Shown here piece by piece: positions 17,853-31,383 of a stretch of 64,000 bases of DNA; position 1 is the stretch's first letter; each line of letters begins with the position of its first letter. Under the pieces are notes generated by a model. The model had not been told where the DNA came from. It worked only from the letters and a program-made list of their open reading frames with translations, and made no database searches. The position numbers and the translations under genes were made by a program. This stretch comes from ZC4RG30 sp964417875. GTDB taxonomy: Bacteria > Pseudomonadota > Gammaproteobacteria > Steroidobacterales > Steroidobacteraceae. The stretch lies in assembly GCA_964417875.1 (NCBI GenBank), contig CAYQJU010000007.1:1-64000 (forward strand), in the 5' to 3' direction.

Positions 17853-19513
17853 CGATACAGCCAGGTCTCGCTCACTGCCGTCTCGCCTTTGCGCACCACG
17901 GCGCGGAATTCGATCACCTGCGCGCCAGCGGGGTCGAACTCGAAATTGGCGCGCAGCCCGTTGATGGCCGGGTTCTTCTGAACCACCGGATGGAACACCG
18001 TGCCGGCGGAGTTGCTGACTTCGAGCGCGAGATCCTCGGGCGATGTGCCGGCGCCGGCCAGGTCGAGCACCACCAGTCGCCGGTCGCCGCGCATGTTGGC
18101 GCCGATGCGCGTAGCGACGAAGCGTCCCAGCTCGCGCTCCACCAGCGACTCGGCAGTCCAGCTGACGCGGTACGAGCCGGAATATGGCTGCCCGGCAGGC
18201 AGCACCTGCGCCGGCTGCCAGAAGGCGACGATGTTGTCGTTGGCCTCGGTGCGGGTTGGAATCTCCACCAGCCGCAAAGCGCCGCGCGGCGCCGCAGTGC
18301 CCTCTTCTTCGGGGAACTCCACCCACGCACTGGGACGGCGCTCGTAGTTCGCCTCCAGGTCCTGGAAGTCGGCGAACAGTCGCGCGCGCTGCATCAGGCC
18401 GAAGGCCTTCGGCCGTTCGCTGGTGAACGAGGACAGCTGCAGCGTGGCCGGATTGGCCAGCTGCCGCCACACTTCCTCACTGTCCTGGCTGCGGAACATC
18501 AGGCCGTCGGAATCGTGCGCGCGCGGCCGGAAGTCATCGAAGCGCGCGCGGTTGCTCGGATCGAACATGAACATCGAGGTCAGCGGCGCGATGCCCACCT
18601 TGTGCAGGTCGGTGCGCGGGAACAGCGTGTAGGTCACGTCCATGCGCGTCTCGCGCCCGGTGGTGACGACGAAGGTATAGGCGCCGGTGACCGACGGACT
18701 CTCCAGCAGGCCATGCACGGTGACCGAGCGGTCGTTGCGTTGCGGCTTGTCGATCCAGAACTGTGTGAACAGCGGAAATTCCTCGCCCTCCGGCTCGCCG
18801 GTGCGCAATGCCAGTGCGCGCGCCGACAGGCCGTAGTTCTGCCCGCGTCCCACGGCGCGGAAGTACGTCGCGCCCTGGAAGACCAGGAACTCGTCCCAGT
18901 AGCGGTTCGAGTTCAGCCGCGCGCGCAGGCGAAAGCCTGACAGGGACAGCGCCTTGTCGCGCAGTTCATCCGGAAAGCGCGGGGCCAGTTCGAACATGCC
19001 CGGCTCCGGCACGATCTCCTGCACCTCGCCATCGCTGATCACGGCAATCCGTACCGGCGTGGTGTACACCGACCCGGCCGGCAGCACATCAAGGCGGAAT
19101 GGCGTGGCCTCGTCGGACCAGAACGAGCGACCCGGCGGAAACTGGATATCGCGATACTGGTCGTAGCCGAGCTTCTCGAGGCCCGGAGTGATCGGGCCGG
19201 GTGCGCGATGCGGCTCGCTGGCCAGGCGGCGAGCCATTTCCACCACGTCGTCACCGCTGAAGTCGTCCTCGGCATGGGTCTCTTCGGCGACGGGCAGCGT
19301 GGCGATGACGGTGGGCGGCGGCGTTTCAGCGGCCGGCCGCATGTTGCGCCCCACCAGCACTGCGGCAGGAATGGCCAGCAGCACCAGTGAGAGCGCCAGC
19401 GTGATGTGACCTGCCAGGCGGCGTGGAATCAATTGGTGGAACCTGCTTGGGGAAAACTGGCGTGCACGATGCGCAGCGCCAGCGACAGGGTCAACGTGTC
19501 GCCGCCAGCGCAC
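17837..19513 (-). CDS. opgG: Glucans biosynthesis protein G (periplasmic)
   Basis: Up to 558 residues with a GTG start at 19513. A TTG at 19432, preceded by AAGCAGG, is a more convincing start because it places the signal-anchor (HITLALSLVLLAIPAAVLVG) at the N-terminus. The rest is a full MdoG domain (YDQYRDIQFPPGRSFW, YGLSARALALRT, GEEFPLFTQFWI, TSMFMFDPSNR, RPRAHDSDGL). OpgG is needed in the periplasm for assembly or branching of osmoregulated periplasmic glucans. It is translationally coupled to opgH. Confidence 0.93.
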   Translation of the reverse strand: MRWRRHVDPVAGAAHRARQFSPSRFHQLIPRRLAGHITLALSLVLLAIPAAVLVGRNMRPAAETPPPTVIATLPVAEETHAEDDFSGDDVVEMARRLASEPHRAPGPITPGLEKLGYDQYRDIQFPPGRSFWSDEATPFRLDVLPAGSVYTTPVRIAVISDGEVQEIVPEPGMFELAPRFPDELRDKALSLSGFRLRARLNSNRYWDEFLVFQGATYFRAVGRGQNYGLSARALALRTGEPEGEEFPLFTQFWIDKPQRNDRSVTVHGLLESPSVTGAYTFVVTTGRETRMDVTYTLFPRTDLHKVGIAPLTSMFMFDPSNRARFDDFRPRAHDSDGLMFRSQDSEEVWRQLANPATLQLSSFTSERPKAFGLMQRARLFADFQDLEANYERRPSAWVEFPEEEGTAAPRGALRLVEIPTRTEANDNIVAFWQPAQVLPAGQPYSGSYRVSWTAESLVERELGRFVATRIGANMRGDRRLVVLDLAGAGTSPEDLALEVSNSAGTVFHPVVQKNPAINGLRANFEFDPAGAQVIEFRAVVRKGETAVSETWLYRWTAS

Positions 19514-19640
19514 TGGTATAGGAGCAATCCGACGGCGCGGTCCAAGCCATCACTGCCAGTGATTGACTTTGGCAGAAGTTGGCGGGCGCCCCCATGCCCG
19601 GGGGTAGACTGATCCGGGAGTTCAGTTCAGGAAACAAATC

Positions 19641-21095
19641 ATGTCGGGTGCGATCCAGATCCGTAATCGTGACAAGCTTTTCATCGGCGGCCAGTGGCTG
19701 CCAGCGCAGGCCGGCAGACGCATCGAACTGGTGAATCCAGCCACCGAAGAAGTCTTCACGACGGTTGCCGAGGCCGGCGAGGCCGACATGGACCGCGCCG
19801 TCGCCGCGGCGCGCGAGGCCTTCGACCACGGCCCGTGGCCGCGCATGACCCATGCGGAGCGCGGTGCGAAGGTGGCCGAACTTGCGCGCCTGCTCGAGGC
19901 GCGGCATGCCGAACTGGCCGCTGCCTGGACGCTGCAGATGGGCGGCGTCGCCAGCTTCGCGCCGAACGTGATCGGCGGCGGCACCTTCCAGCTGAGCTAT
20001 TTCGCGGGCCTTGCCGGCAGCTGGCCATTCGAGGTGCGCCAGCCGGCATCCATGGGACCGGGCCAGGCCATCATCGTGCGCGAGCCGGTGGGTGTGGTGG
20101 CGGCCATCGCGCCGTGGAATGCGCCGTACGCGATCATGACGCAGAAGATCGCCCCCGCGCTGGTGGCCGGCTGCACGGTGATCATGAAGCCGTCGCCTGA
20201 AACACCACTCGAGGCCTATGTGGTCGCCGAGTGTGCCGAGGCCGCAGGCTTTCCGCCCGGGGTCATCAACCTGGTTCCGGCGCATCGCGAGGCCTCAGAT
20301 CACCTGGTGCGCAATCCCGGCGTCGACAAGGTGGGCTTTACCGGCAGCACCGCGGCAGGCCGGCGCATCGCCAGCGTCTGCGGCGAGCGCATTGCGCGCG
20401 TCACGCTCGAACTCGGCGGCAAGTCCGCGGCGCTGGTGCTCGATGATTTCCCGGTGGAACAGGCCGCGGCCATCCTGACCGGCACCATCTGCACGATGAG
20501 CGGACAGGTCTGCGCCACGCTCAGCCGCGTGATCGTCTCGCGCCATCGCCACGACGCACTGGCCGCTGCCATCGTCGAGGCCATGGGCCGCATCAAGGTC
20601 GGCGACCCGAACGATCCTTCGACGCAGATGGGTCCGCTGGCAATGCGCCGCCAGCTCGAGCGCGTGCAGGGCTATGTGCAGAAGGGTGTCGAGCAGGGCG
20701 CGCGCATTGCCTGTGGCGGGCGGCAACCGCCGCATCTGCCGAAGGGATTCTATTTCGAGCCGACGCTTTTCACCGGTGTCGACAACGGCATGGTGATCGC
20801 GCAGGAGGAGATCTTCGGGCCGGTGATCTCGCTGATCGCCTGCGATGACGAGGCCGATGCCATCCGCATCGCCAACGACTCGATCTATGGCCTCAATGGC
20901 GCGGTGTTCACGCCCGACCCGGACAAGGCCTACCGCGTGGCGCGGCAGCTTCGTACAGGCTGCGTCGGCCAGAACGGCCTGCGCATGGATTTCATGGCAC
21001 CGTATGGTGGCTTCAAGCAATCGGGCATCGGGCGCGAAGGCGGGCCGGAAAACTTCCTGGCCTACACGGAGACCAAGACCATCCTCACGGACTGA
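19641..21095 (+). CDS. NAD(P)-dependent aldehyde dehydrogenase
   Basis: 484 residues, standard ALDH length. It carries the Rossmann motif FTGSTAAGR, the general-base glutamate E257 in ELGGKSA and the catalytic cysteine C291 in SGQVC. The C-terminal EEIFGPV and the FGGFKQSG-type motif (APYGGFKQSGIGRE) are present. It oxidises an aldehyde to the acid in the cytoplasm; the substrate is not predictable. The glutamate dehydrogenase-family gene starts 2 bases after its stop, so the two are an operon and may act together in amino-acid or amine breakdown. Confidence 0.93.
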   Translation: MSGAIQIRNRDKLFIGGQWLPAQAGRRIELVNPATEEVFTTVAEAGEADMDRAVAAAREAFDHGPWPRMTHAERGAKVAELARLLEARHAELAAAWTLQMGGVASFAPNVIGGGTFQLSYFAGLAGSWPFEVRQPASMGPGQAIIVREPVGVVAAIAPWNAPYAIMTQKIAPALVAGCTVIMKPSPETPLEAYVVAECAEAAGFPPGVINLVPAHREASDHLVRNPGVDKVGFTGSTAAGRRIASVCGERIARVTLELGGKSAALVLDDFPVEQAAAILTGTICTMSGQVCATLSRVIVSRHRHDALAAAIVEAMGRIKVGDPNDPSTQMGPLAMRRQLERVQGYVQKGVEQGARIACGGRQPPHLPKGFYFEPTLFTGVDNGMVIAQEEIFGPVISLIACDDEADAIRIANDSIYGLNGAVFTPDPDKAYRVARQLRTGCVGQNGLRMDFMAPYGGFKQSGIGREGGPENFLAYTETKTILTD

Positions 21096-21097
21096 AC

Positions 21098-22387
21098 ATG
21101 CTGCCGGACTGCGACTCCCAGCTGAGCTACGTACAACCCGGGGACGAGGGCAGTCCCTGGGCTACCTTCCTGGCGCAGGTGGAGCGGGTGCGGCCATATC
21201 TTGGCGACCTGCAGCGCTGGGTCGGCACGCTGACGCGTCCGAAGCGCGCACTGATCGTCGATGTGCCGGTGGAACTCGATGACGGCAGCGTCGCGCACTT
21301 CGAGGGCTACCGGGTGCAGCACAGCCTGTCGCGCGGACCCGGCAAGGGCGGCCTGCGCTACCACCCGGATGTCACGCTCGAAGAAGTGATGGCGCTGGCC
21401 GGGTGGATGACCATCAAGAACGCCGCGGTGAACCTGCCCTTCGGCGGCGCCAAGGGCGGCATCCGCGTCGATCCGAAGCAGCTCTCGCACAAGGAACTGG
21501 AGCGCCTCACCCGCCGCTACACCAGCGAGATCGGCATCATCATCGGTCCGCATCGCGACATCCCGGCGCCGGATGTCAACACCGGTCCGCAGGTGATGGC
21601 CTGGATCATGGATACCTATTCGGCCAACGTCGGGGCGACCACCACCGGCGTGGTGACTGGCAAGCCGGTGATGCTGGGTGGCTCGCTGGGCCGCGAGAAG
21701 GCCACCGGGCGCGGCATCTACTTCGTCGGGCGCGAGGCGGCACGCCACCTCGGCCGGCCCATCGAGGGCGCGCGCATCGCAGTGCAGGGCTTCGGCAATG
21801 TGGGATCAGTCGCGGCGGAACTGTTCGCGCACCACGGCGCGCGGGTGGTGGCCGTGCAGGATCACACCGGTACCGTGCACGATCCGGAAGGGCTCGATGT
21901 GCAGCGCCTGATGCAGACGGTGGCACGCGAGGGCGGCGTGGCGGCGATGCCCGGTGCCCGGCAGCTGAAGGCCGAAGAATTCTGGGATGTGGAGAGCGAT
22001 TTCCTGATCCCGGCCGCGCTGGAAGGGCAGGTGACGCGCAGCCGCGCCGAGCGGCTGCGCACCCGCGTGGTGATCGAGGCCGCCAATGGTCCCACCACGC
22101 CCGAGGCCGACCTGGTGCTTGCCGAACGCGGCATCACCGTGGTGCCGGACGTCATCGCCAATGCCGGCGGTGTCACCGTGTCCTATTTCGAATGGGTCCA
22201 GGATTTCAATTCATTCTTCTGGACCGAGGCAGAGATCAACCAGCGGCTGGACCAGATCCTCACCGGTGCATTCGCGCATATCTGGGACACGCATGTGGAG
22301 AACCAGGTGAGCCTGCGCACCGCGGCATTCATCGTAGCGTGCCGGCGCGTGCTGCGGGCCCGCGCACAGCGCGGCCTTTATCCGTGA
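21098..22387 (+). CDS. Glu/Leu/Phe/Val dehydrogenase family protein (glutamate dehydrogenase-like)
   Basis: 429 residues, the length of the hexameric small-subunit glutamate dehydrogenases. The substrate lysines are seen as GPGKGGLRYHP (K93), MTIKNA (K107) and PFGGAKGG (K119). The Rossmann domain has VQGFGNVGS, and IEAANGPTTPEAD is intact. It interconverts glutamate and 2-oxoglutarate plus ammonia with NAD(P). It is directly coupled to the aldehyde dehydrogenase. Confidence 0.93.
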   Translation: MLPDCDSQLSYVQPGDEGSPWATFLAQVERVRPYLGDLQRWVGTLTRPKRALIVDVPVELDDGSVAHFEGYRVQHSLSRGPGKGGLRYHPDVTLEEVMALAGWMTIKNAAVNLPFGGAKGGIRVDPKQLSHKELERLTRRYTSEIGIIIGPHRDIPAPDVNTGPQVMAWIMDTYSANVGATTTGVVTGKPVMLGGSLGREKATGRGIYFVGREAARHLGRPIEGARIAVQGFGNVGSVAAELFAHHGARVVAVQDHTGTVHDPEGLDVQRLMQTVAREGGVAAMPGARQLKAEEFWDVESDFLIPAALEGQVTRSRAERLRTRVVIEAANGPTTPEADLVLAERGITVVPDVIANAGGVTVSYFEWVQDFNSFFWTEAEINQRLDQILTGAFAHIWDTHVENQVSLRTAAFIVACRRVLRARAQRGLYP

Positions 22388-22487
22388 GGAAGCATCGCCG
22401 CGGGGCCTGAGGTGCAACGGGCGGTCATTGCCCTTACCATGGCGGGGATTGGTCGCATCCTTCGCTTGCCTTCATTGCGGACATCCC

Positions 22488-23540
22488 ATGCGCTCACTGT
22501 TTTTCTGGCGGAAGAAGCAAACCGGCAACCCGCAGCAGCAGGTGACCGATCCCGGGGCTGCGGACGCCGTCGCGGCGGCTTCGCCCACCGCCACTGACGA
22601 GCCGGCCGAACTGCCCGCGCGGCCCCTGGCATTGCAGCGGCTGGTCTATGCGCTGGCGCTCAGCGACCCTCGCGCCGCCGACATGGATGCGCGTCCAGAT
22701 CCCGAACATGTGCAGTTGATGCTCGCGGCCAGCGGGCAGTTCGCGCGCGTGGGTTCCGAGCCGCACTACACGCCAAGCCGGCCATCGCTGCTGCCGCAGC
22801 TGCTGGAAATGCTCAACGACGAGGATGCCTCGCTGCGCGCGCTGTCTGCGATGGTGTCGCAGGATCCGCAGCTCACCGGCGACCTGCTGCGCACCGCCAA
22901 CAGTCCGCTGTACCGCGTCAGTGCGCAGCCGGTTGAGAGCGTCGATCGCGCCACCTCGCTGCTGGGCACGCAGGGCATCCGCATGCTGGTGACCTCGCGC
23001 CTGATGCAGCCGCTGGCCGGCGCCGATGGCCAGCTCGGGCAATTCGGCGAGATCATCTGGGAGCATTCGCTGTACAGCGCCTCGGCGGCCGAGGCCTGGG
23101 CCGGGCGCAGCCAGGACGCCGATCCGTTCACCGCGCACCTGCTGGCTTTGCTGCATGGCGTCGGCGCCGTTGCCGTGTATCGCGTGCTGAACGACCTCTA
23201 TCGCGAGCGACCGGGGCTCGAACCGGACATCGCCGCCATTGCCGGCGCGCTGCATGCCAATGCAGCCGTGACGGCCGCGCGCATCGCGGCCAACTGGGGC
23301 CTGTCCGAACGCAGCCGCCAGGCCCTGGAAGGCCAGTCCGCCGCCGCGCCGATGGGCGGGCCGGTGGGGCTGACGCGGGCGCTGCAGTTCGGGCTGCTCA
23401 CCGGCGCAGCCACGGTGTTGTGTCGCCACAAGCTGCTGGCCGAAGATCAGGCGGTGAAGCAGATTGCGGCCAGCGGTTTCGAAGGCCCGCATGTCGCGCG
23501 GGTGTGGGAGCGTCTGGCGCAAGCCTACATCCGGCACTGA
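22488..23540 (+). CDS. HDOD domain protein
   Basis: 350 residues from the ATG at 22488. After a basic start (RSLFFWRKKQ) and a Pro/Ala-rich linker there is a HDOD domain (LPQLLEMLNDEDASLRALSAM, then DPQLTGDLLRTANSPLYR, SVDRATSLLGTQGIRMLV). HDOD is a non-catalytic relative of the HD phosphohydrolases found in signalling proteins. It stands alone here between metabolic genes and the kinase island, with no clear ribosome-binding site; a Met 20 codons upstream is less likely. The molecular role is unknown. Confidence 0.82.
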   Translation: MRSLFFWRKKQTGNPQQQVTDPGAADAVAAASPTATDEPAELPARPLALQRLVYALALSDPRAADMDARPDPEHVQLMLAASGQFARVGSEPHYTPSRPSLLPQLLEMLNDEDASLRALSAMVSQDPQLTGDLLRTANSPLYRVSAQPVESVDRATSLLGTQGIRMLVTSRLMQPLAGADGQLGQFGEIIWEHSLYSASAAEAWAGRSQDADPFTAHLLALLHGVGAVAVYRVLNDLYRERPGLEPDIAAIAGALHANAAVTAARIAANWGLSERSRQALEGQSAAAPMGGPVGLTRALQFGLLTGAATVLCRHKLLAEDQAVKQIAASGFEGPHVARVWERLAQAYIRH

Positions 23541-23591
23541 CGCGCCGCTGTCGGGCGGCGGGCGGAGGCGGATCGTCCACCACCGGGAGGG

Positions 23592-24119
23592 ATGATGGAC
23601 CTGGGTGAACTGTTTGCAGTGCGCGTGCCGGTCGCCGAGATCATCGTGCGCGGCAGTGCCGTCTACTGGTTCCTGTTCCTGGTGTTCCGCTTCGTGATCC
23701 GCCGCGACATCGGCGCGCTGGGCATCGCCGATGTGCTGCTGCTGGTGATCCTGGCCGATGCGGCGCAGAACGCGATGGCCGGCGGATACAGCTCGATCAC
23801 CGAGGGATTCATCCTGCTCGGCACCATCGTCGGCTGGAACATGCTGCTCGACTGGCTGGCCTTCCGCTATCGCGCCGTGGCGCGCTTCACCACGCCGCGG
23901 GCCCTGCTGCTGGTGCGGCACGGCCGCTTCCTGCCCTCGAACCTGCGACGCGAGCGGCTCACGCCCGACGAGGTGATGACCAAGCTGCGCGAACAGGGCG
24001 TGGCGCACCTGCGGCAGGTGCGCCACGCCTACCTGGAAAGCGACGGCCAGATCAGCGTGATCCGCTACGACGAGCAGCGTCCTCCCATGGCGGCGGCCGA
24101 CATCACGAAACCGGGGTGA
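23592..24119 (+). CDS. DUF421 (YetF-like) membrane protein
   Basis: 175 residues. Three N-terminal membrane helices (VYWFLFLVFRFVI, GIADVLLLVILADAAQNAM, SITEGFILLGTIVGWNMLL) are followed by a cytoplasmic alpha/beta domain with the conserved pattern ALLLVRHGRFLPSNLRRERLT and VRHAYLESDGQISVI. It matches the YetF/YcaP (DUF421) family, whose function is not firmly known. The start follows GGGAGG; a second ATG is immediately adjacent (23595). It precedes a sensor kinase by 3 bases and may belong to its transcript. Confidence 0.85.
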   Translation: MMDLGELFAVRVPVAEIIVRGSAVYWFLFLVFRFVIRRDIGALGIADVLLLVILADAAQNAMAGGYSSITEGFILLGTIVGWNMLLDWLAFRYRAVARFTTPRALLLVRHGRFLPSNLRRERLTPDEVMTKLREQGVAHLRQVRHAYLESDGQISVIRYDEQRPPMAAADITKPG

Positions 24120-24122
24120 CTC

Positions 24123-26348
24123 ATGTTGCTGGCGGGAGCCGGTCTGGGAATGCTGCTGTGCCTCTGGCTGGGTTGGGGCTGGCGGCGTGCCGCGCGCCGG
24201 CTTCGCGGGGCGAACCAGCAGCTGGAGGAACGCGTGGATGCGCGCACCCGCGAACTTGCCGCCAGCAACGCGGAACTGCGCGAACACGAGGCACTGCTGC
24301 AGGAAACCGGCAAGCTGGCGCAGGTCGGCGGATGGGAGTTCGATCCGGCGACCGGCGAGGGCACGTGGACGGAGGAAATCGCGCGTATCCATGGCCTTGA
24401 TCCCGGCGTGAAGCCCAGTCGCGAGCTGGGCCTGAAGTTCTATCCACCCGAAGACCGCCAGCGGCTCGAGGCGGCGATCTGCAAGTCGATGCAGGACGGC
24501 ACGCCCTACGACCTGGAACTGCAGCTGGTCTGCGCCCGCGGCGAGCGCAAGTGGGTGCGCACGATGAGTCGGCCGGTGATGCACCAGGGACGGGTGGTGC
24601 GCATGCGCGGTGCGATGCAGGACATCACCGGCCGCAAGCAGACCGAGATGCGCCTGCAGCAGCAGCTCTGGCGCATGCATCTGCTCGAGCGCACCACGCG
24701 TGCCATCGGCGAACGCCAGGACCTGGAGAGCATCCTGCGCGTGGTCACCGGCTCGCTGGAGACCCAGCTGCCGCTAGATATGGCCTGCGTGTGCCTGTAT
24801 GACCCGCCGGAGCCGGAACTGACGGTTGCCGCGGTGGGTCCGCACGGGCAGCCGCTGGCGCAGCAGATCGGGCTCGTGCCGCAGGCGCGCATCCCGATTG
24901 GTGCCAATGGCCTGGCTCGCTGCATCCAGGGCAATGTGGTGCACGAACCGGACCTGACGCAGGCCGCAAGTCCGCTGGCCAGGCAGCTCACTGCCGCCGG
25001 CCTGAATTCACTGGTGATCACGCCGCTGTCGACCAGCAACATGGTGTTCGGCGTGCTGCTGGCGGCGCGGTGCGAGGCCGGCACATTCAGCAGTGGCGAC
25101 TGCGAGTTCCTGCGCCAGCTCAGTGAGCATGTGACGCTGGCGGTGCACCAGGCGCGGCTGCATGGCGCGCTGCAGACCGCCTATGAAGACCTCGCCAGCA
25201 CGCAGCAGGCGGTGATGCAGCAGGAGCGCCTGCGCGTGCTGGGCCAGATGGCCAGCGGCATCGCGCATGACATCAACAATGCCATCTCGCCGATCATGCT
25301 CTATGCCGGCTCGCTGCTCGACAACGAGTCCGGGCTCAGCGAGCGCGGGCGCCAGGCGCTGCGCACCATCCAGCAGGCGGTCAGCGACGTGGCCGAGACG
25401 GTGGCCCGGCTGCGCGAGTTCTATCGCCACCGTGCAGGTCCCGGCCAGCTGCACACGATGCAGCTGAACGCGGTGGTGAAGCATGTTCCGGACCTGACGC
25501 GCGCGCGCTGGCAGGCCATGCCGCAGCAGCAGGGAACCGTGATCGAACTCGCCCTCGAACTGGATGATGCGCTGCCTCCCATCCTCGGCATGGAGCCGGA
25601 GATCCGCGAGGCGCTGGTGAACCTGATGTTCAATGCCGTCGACGCCATGCCCGAAGGCGGACGGCTGGTGCTGCGCACACGGCGGCTGGGCCCCGGCAGG
25701 ATCTGCGTCGAGGTCACCGACAGCGGCTGTGGCATGGACGAGGAGACGCAGCGCCGCTGCCTGGAGCCGTTCTTCACCACCAAGGGCGAGCGCGGCACGG
25801 GCCTCGGCCTTGCGATGGTGTTCGGCGTCATGCAGAGGCACGAGGGCGATGTCGAGGTGGAAAGCGCGCCGGGCGAGGGCACCACCATCCGGCTGGTGTT
25901 CAACGAGGCCGAAGCGAGATTGCCGCATACCGTCATCGAGCCGGTGGTTCCGCTGCGCGGCCTGCACCTGCTGCTGGTGGATGACGATCCCATCCTGCTG
26001 CGCTCGCTGCGCGAGACGCTGGAACTGGACTCGCACACCATCCTCGCCGCGAGCCACGGCGGCGAGGCCATCGAGCTGTTCCGCGCCTCGCTGCAGCCCG
26101 GGGCCCGGCCCGTGTCGCTGGTCATCACCGACCTCGGCATGCCGAATGTCGATGGCCGCGCGGTGGCCGCGGCGATCAAGCAGGCGGCGCCGCATGTGCC
26201 GGTGGTGATGCTGACCGGCTGGGGCGAGCGGCTGCTCGCGGAAGGGCAGACGGTGCCGAATGTGGACCGCGTGCTCGGCAAGCCGCCAAGGCTGCATGCA
26301 TTGCGCGCGGCGATTGCAGATCTGGCCGGAACCGCGCGCATCCGTTGA
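24123..26348 (+). CDS. Hybrid histidine kinase (PAS, GAF, HisKA, receiver)
   Basis: 741 residues. One N-terminal membrane helix and a coiled coil are followed by a PAS domain (about 65-175), a GAF domain (about 190-350) and a NtrB-like HisKA with H382 in GIAHDINNAISP. The ATPase domain (N box LMFNAVDAMPEGG, DSGCGMD, GTGLGL) and a C-terminal receiver with D670 (VITDLGMPN) and Lys in LGKPP complete it. It senses an intracellular signal at the membrane. It begins 3 bases after the DUF421 gene. Confidence 0.92.
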   Translation: MLLAGAGLGMLLCLWLGWGWRRAARRLRGANQQLEERVDARTRELAASNAELREHEALLQETGKLAQVGGWEFDPATGEGTWTEEIARIHGLDPGVKPSRELGLKFYPPEDRQRLEAAICKSMQDGTPYDLELQLVCARGERKWVRTMSRPVMHQGRVVRMRGAMQDITGRKQTEMRLQQQLWRMHLLERTTRAIGERQDLESILRVVTGSLETQLPLDMACVCLYDPPEPELTVAAVGPHGQPLAQQIGLVPQARIPIGANGLARCIQGNVVHEPDLTQAASPLARQLTAAGLNSLVITPLSTSNMVFGVLLAARCEAGTFSSGDCEFLRQLSEHVTLAVHQARLHGALQTAYEDLASTQQAVMQQERLRVLGQMASGIAHDINNAISPIMLYAGSLLDNESGLSERGRQALRTIQQAVSDVAETVARLREFYRHRAGPGQLHTMQLNAVVKHVPDLTRARWQAMPQQQGTVIELALELDDALPPILGMEPEIREALVNLMFNAVDAMPEGGRLVLRTRRLGPGRICVEVTDSGCGMDEETQRRCLEPFFTTKGERGTGLGLAMVFGVMQRHEGDVEVESAPGEGTTIRLVFNEAEARLPHTVIEPVVPLRGLHLLLVDDDPILLRSLRETLELDSHTILAASHGGEAIELFRASLQPGARPVSLVITDLGMPNVDGRAVAAAIKQAAPHVPVVMLTGWGERLLAEGQTVPNVDRVLGKPPRLHALRAAIADLAGTARIR

Positions 26349-26441
26349 AAACACGCCGTTTTCCAAGATCGGCGCGTTGTCCGATATTCACGTGGGGCGC
26401 CAGATGTGATACTCCCAAGGATACTTACGAGAAGAATGTGA

Positions 26442-29950
<3,509 letters not shown>

Positions 29951-29954
<4 letters not shown>

Positions 29955-30787
29955 CCACGGCAGTCCCCGACAAAGTCGCGGACATCGAGCTGCGGCTGCT
30001 GCTCGAGGCTCTCTACCAGCGTTATCACTATGATTTCCGCGATTACGCGCGCTCGTCGATGCGCCGCCGGCTGCGCGTGGCCATGGACCACTTCGGTTGC
30101 CACAGCCTCTCGCAGCTGCAGCACCAGCTGTTGCACGAGAGTGCGCTGCTGCCGGAGCTGATGGACATCCTCACCGTGCAGGTGAGCGACATGTTCCGCG
30201 ATCCGCTGTATTTCCGCGCGCTGCGCGAGCGGGTGGTGCCGTTGCTGCGCACCTATCCGTCGCTGAAGGTCTGGGTGGCCGGCTGCAGTACCGGCGAGGA
30301 GGCCTATTCCATCGCCATCCTGCTGAAGGAGGAGGGCCTGCTGGAGCGCACGCTGATCTATGCCACCGACATCAACACGCGGGCGCTCGAGAAGGCCCAG
30401 GCCGGCATGTTCGACATCGAACGCATCAGCGGCTTCAGCGAGAACCACCGCCGCTCCGGCGGTCATGGCTCGCTGTCGGCGCATTACACCGCGGCCTACG
30501 GCAAGGCGGTCTTCGATCGCGGCCTCAAGGCGCACATGACCTTCGCCGACCACAGCCTGTCCACCGACTCGACCTTCTCCGAGGTGCAGCTGATCTCCTG
30601 CCGCAATGTACTGATCTATTTCACGCGGGCACTGCAGGACCGCGCGCTGGGACTGTTCAGCGAGTCGCTGTGCTACAAGGGCTTCCTCGGCATCGGCTCG
30701 AGCGAATCGCTGCGCTTCTCTGCGCTGGCCGACCGGTTCGCCGAGATGGATGTGGACAACCGCATCTACCAGAAGGTCGCCACATGA
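29951..30787 (+). CDS. CheR-family protein-glutamate methyltransferase
   Basis: 278 residues from a GTG at 29951 that overlaps the kinase stop (GTGA). It has the N-terminal all-alpha CheR domain (YHYDFRDYARSSMRRRL) and the SAM-binding domain (VWVAGCSTGEEAYSIAILL, then IYATDINTRALEKA, and LISCRNVLIYF). CheR methylates glutamates of receptor proteins using S-adenosylmethionine. There is no methyl-accepting receptor or cheA nearby, so it probably modifies a membrane sensor such as the CHASE3 kinase, or has another target. It overlaps cheB by 4 bases. Confidence 0.92.
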
Positions 30788-31383
30788 GCATGCCAGGACT
30801 TCAGCGCATCGAAGCATTAGTGATCGGCACCTCGGCCGGCGGCATCGAGGCGCTGGGCATGCTGCTGCCGGCGCTGGACGCGCGCTGCCGCGCCGCCGTG
30901 TTCGTGGTGGTGCACATGCCCCGCCAGCGTCCGAGCCTGCTCAGCGAGCTGTTCAGCGAGCGCTGCGCGCTGCCGGTGGTACAGGCCGTGGACAAGCAGC
31001 CGGTGGAGCCAGGCCATGTCTATTTCGCGCCGCCCGACTATCACCTGCTGGTGGACTGCGCCGAGGATGGTTCCCCGATGCTGGCGCTGTCGGTGGATGA
31101 GCCGGTGCATTTCTCCCGTCCCTCCATCGATGTGCTGTTCGAGTCGGCCGCCGAGTGTTTCGGCGAGGAGCTGGCCGGCGTCATCCTGACCGGCGCCAAC
31201 GACGACGGCGTGCGCGGGCTGGGCGCCGTGGCGCGTGCCGGCGGACTCACCGTGGTGCAGGACCCCGCCGAGGCGCTGGCCGCAACGCTGCCGGCCAGTG
31301 CAGTGCGCACCGGCCTTGCGCAGCAGGTGCTGCCGCTCGCCGGCATCCGCGACCTGTTCACGCGCGTGGGGGTGGCACCATGA
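30784..31383 (+). CDS. CheB-family methylesterase domain protein
   Basis: 199 residues. It is the catalytic CheB domain alone, without the usual N-terminal receiver. The catalytic triad is visible: S17 in GTSAGG, the His in VVVHMP, and the Asp in LTGANDDG. CheB removes or deamidates glutamyl modifications made by CheR. The start ATG overlaps the cheR stop (ATGA) and its own stop overlaps the next ATG in the same way. Lacking a receiver, its activity is probably not controlled by CheA-type phosphorylation. Confidence 0.92.
   Translation: MSMPGLQRIEALVIGTSAGGIEALGMLLPALDARCRAAVFVVVHMPRQRPSLLSELFSERCALPVVQAVDKQPVEPGHVYFAPPDYHLLVDCAEDGSPMLALSVDEPVHFSRPSIDVLFESAAECFGEELAGVILTGANDDGVRGLGAVARAGGLTVVQDPAEALAATLPASAVRTGLAQQVLPLAGIRDLFTRVGVAP

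Noticed and set aside
19563..19610. TTGACT and TAGACT as a promoter for the aldehyde dehydrogenase gene.
   Set aside because: The two boxes are 36 bases apart, far from the normal spacing; other TTGGCN choices also miss the 16-18 base window.
26348..26363. GAAAAC...GTTTTC hairpin after the PAS-GAF kinase.
   Set aside because: Six weak A/T-rich pairs with no T-tract; not enough for a terminator call.
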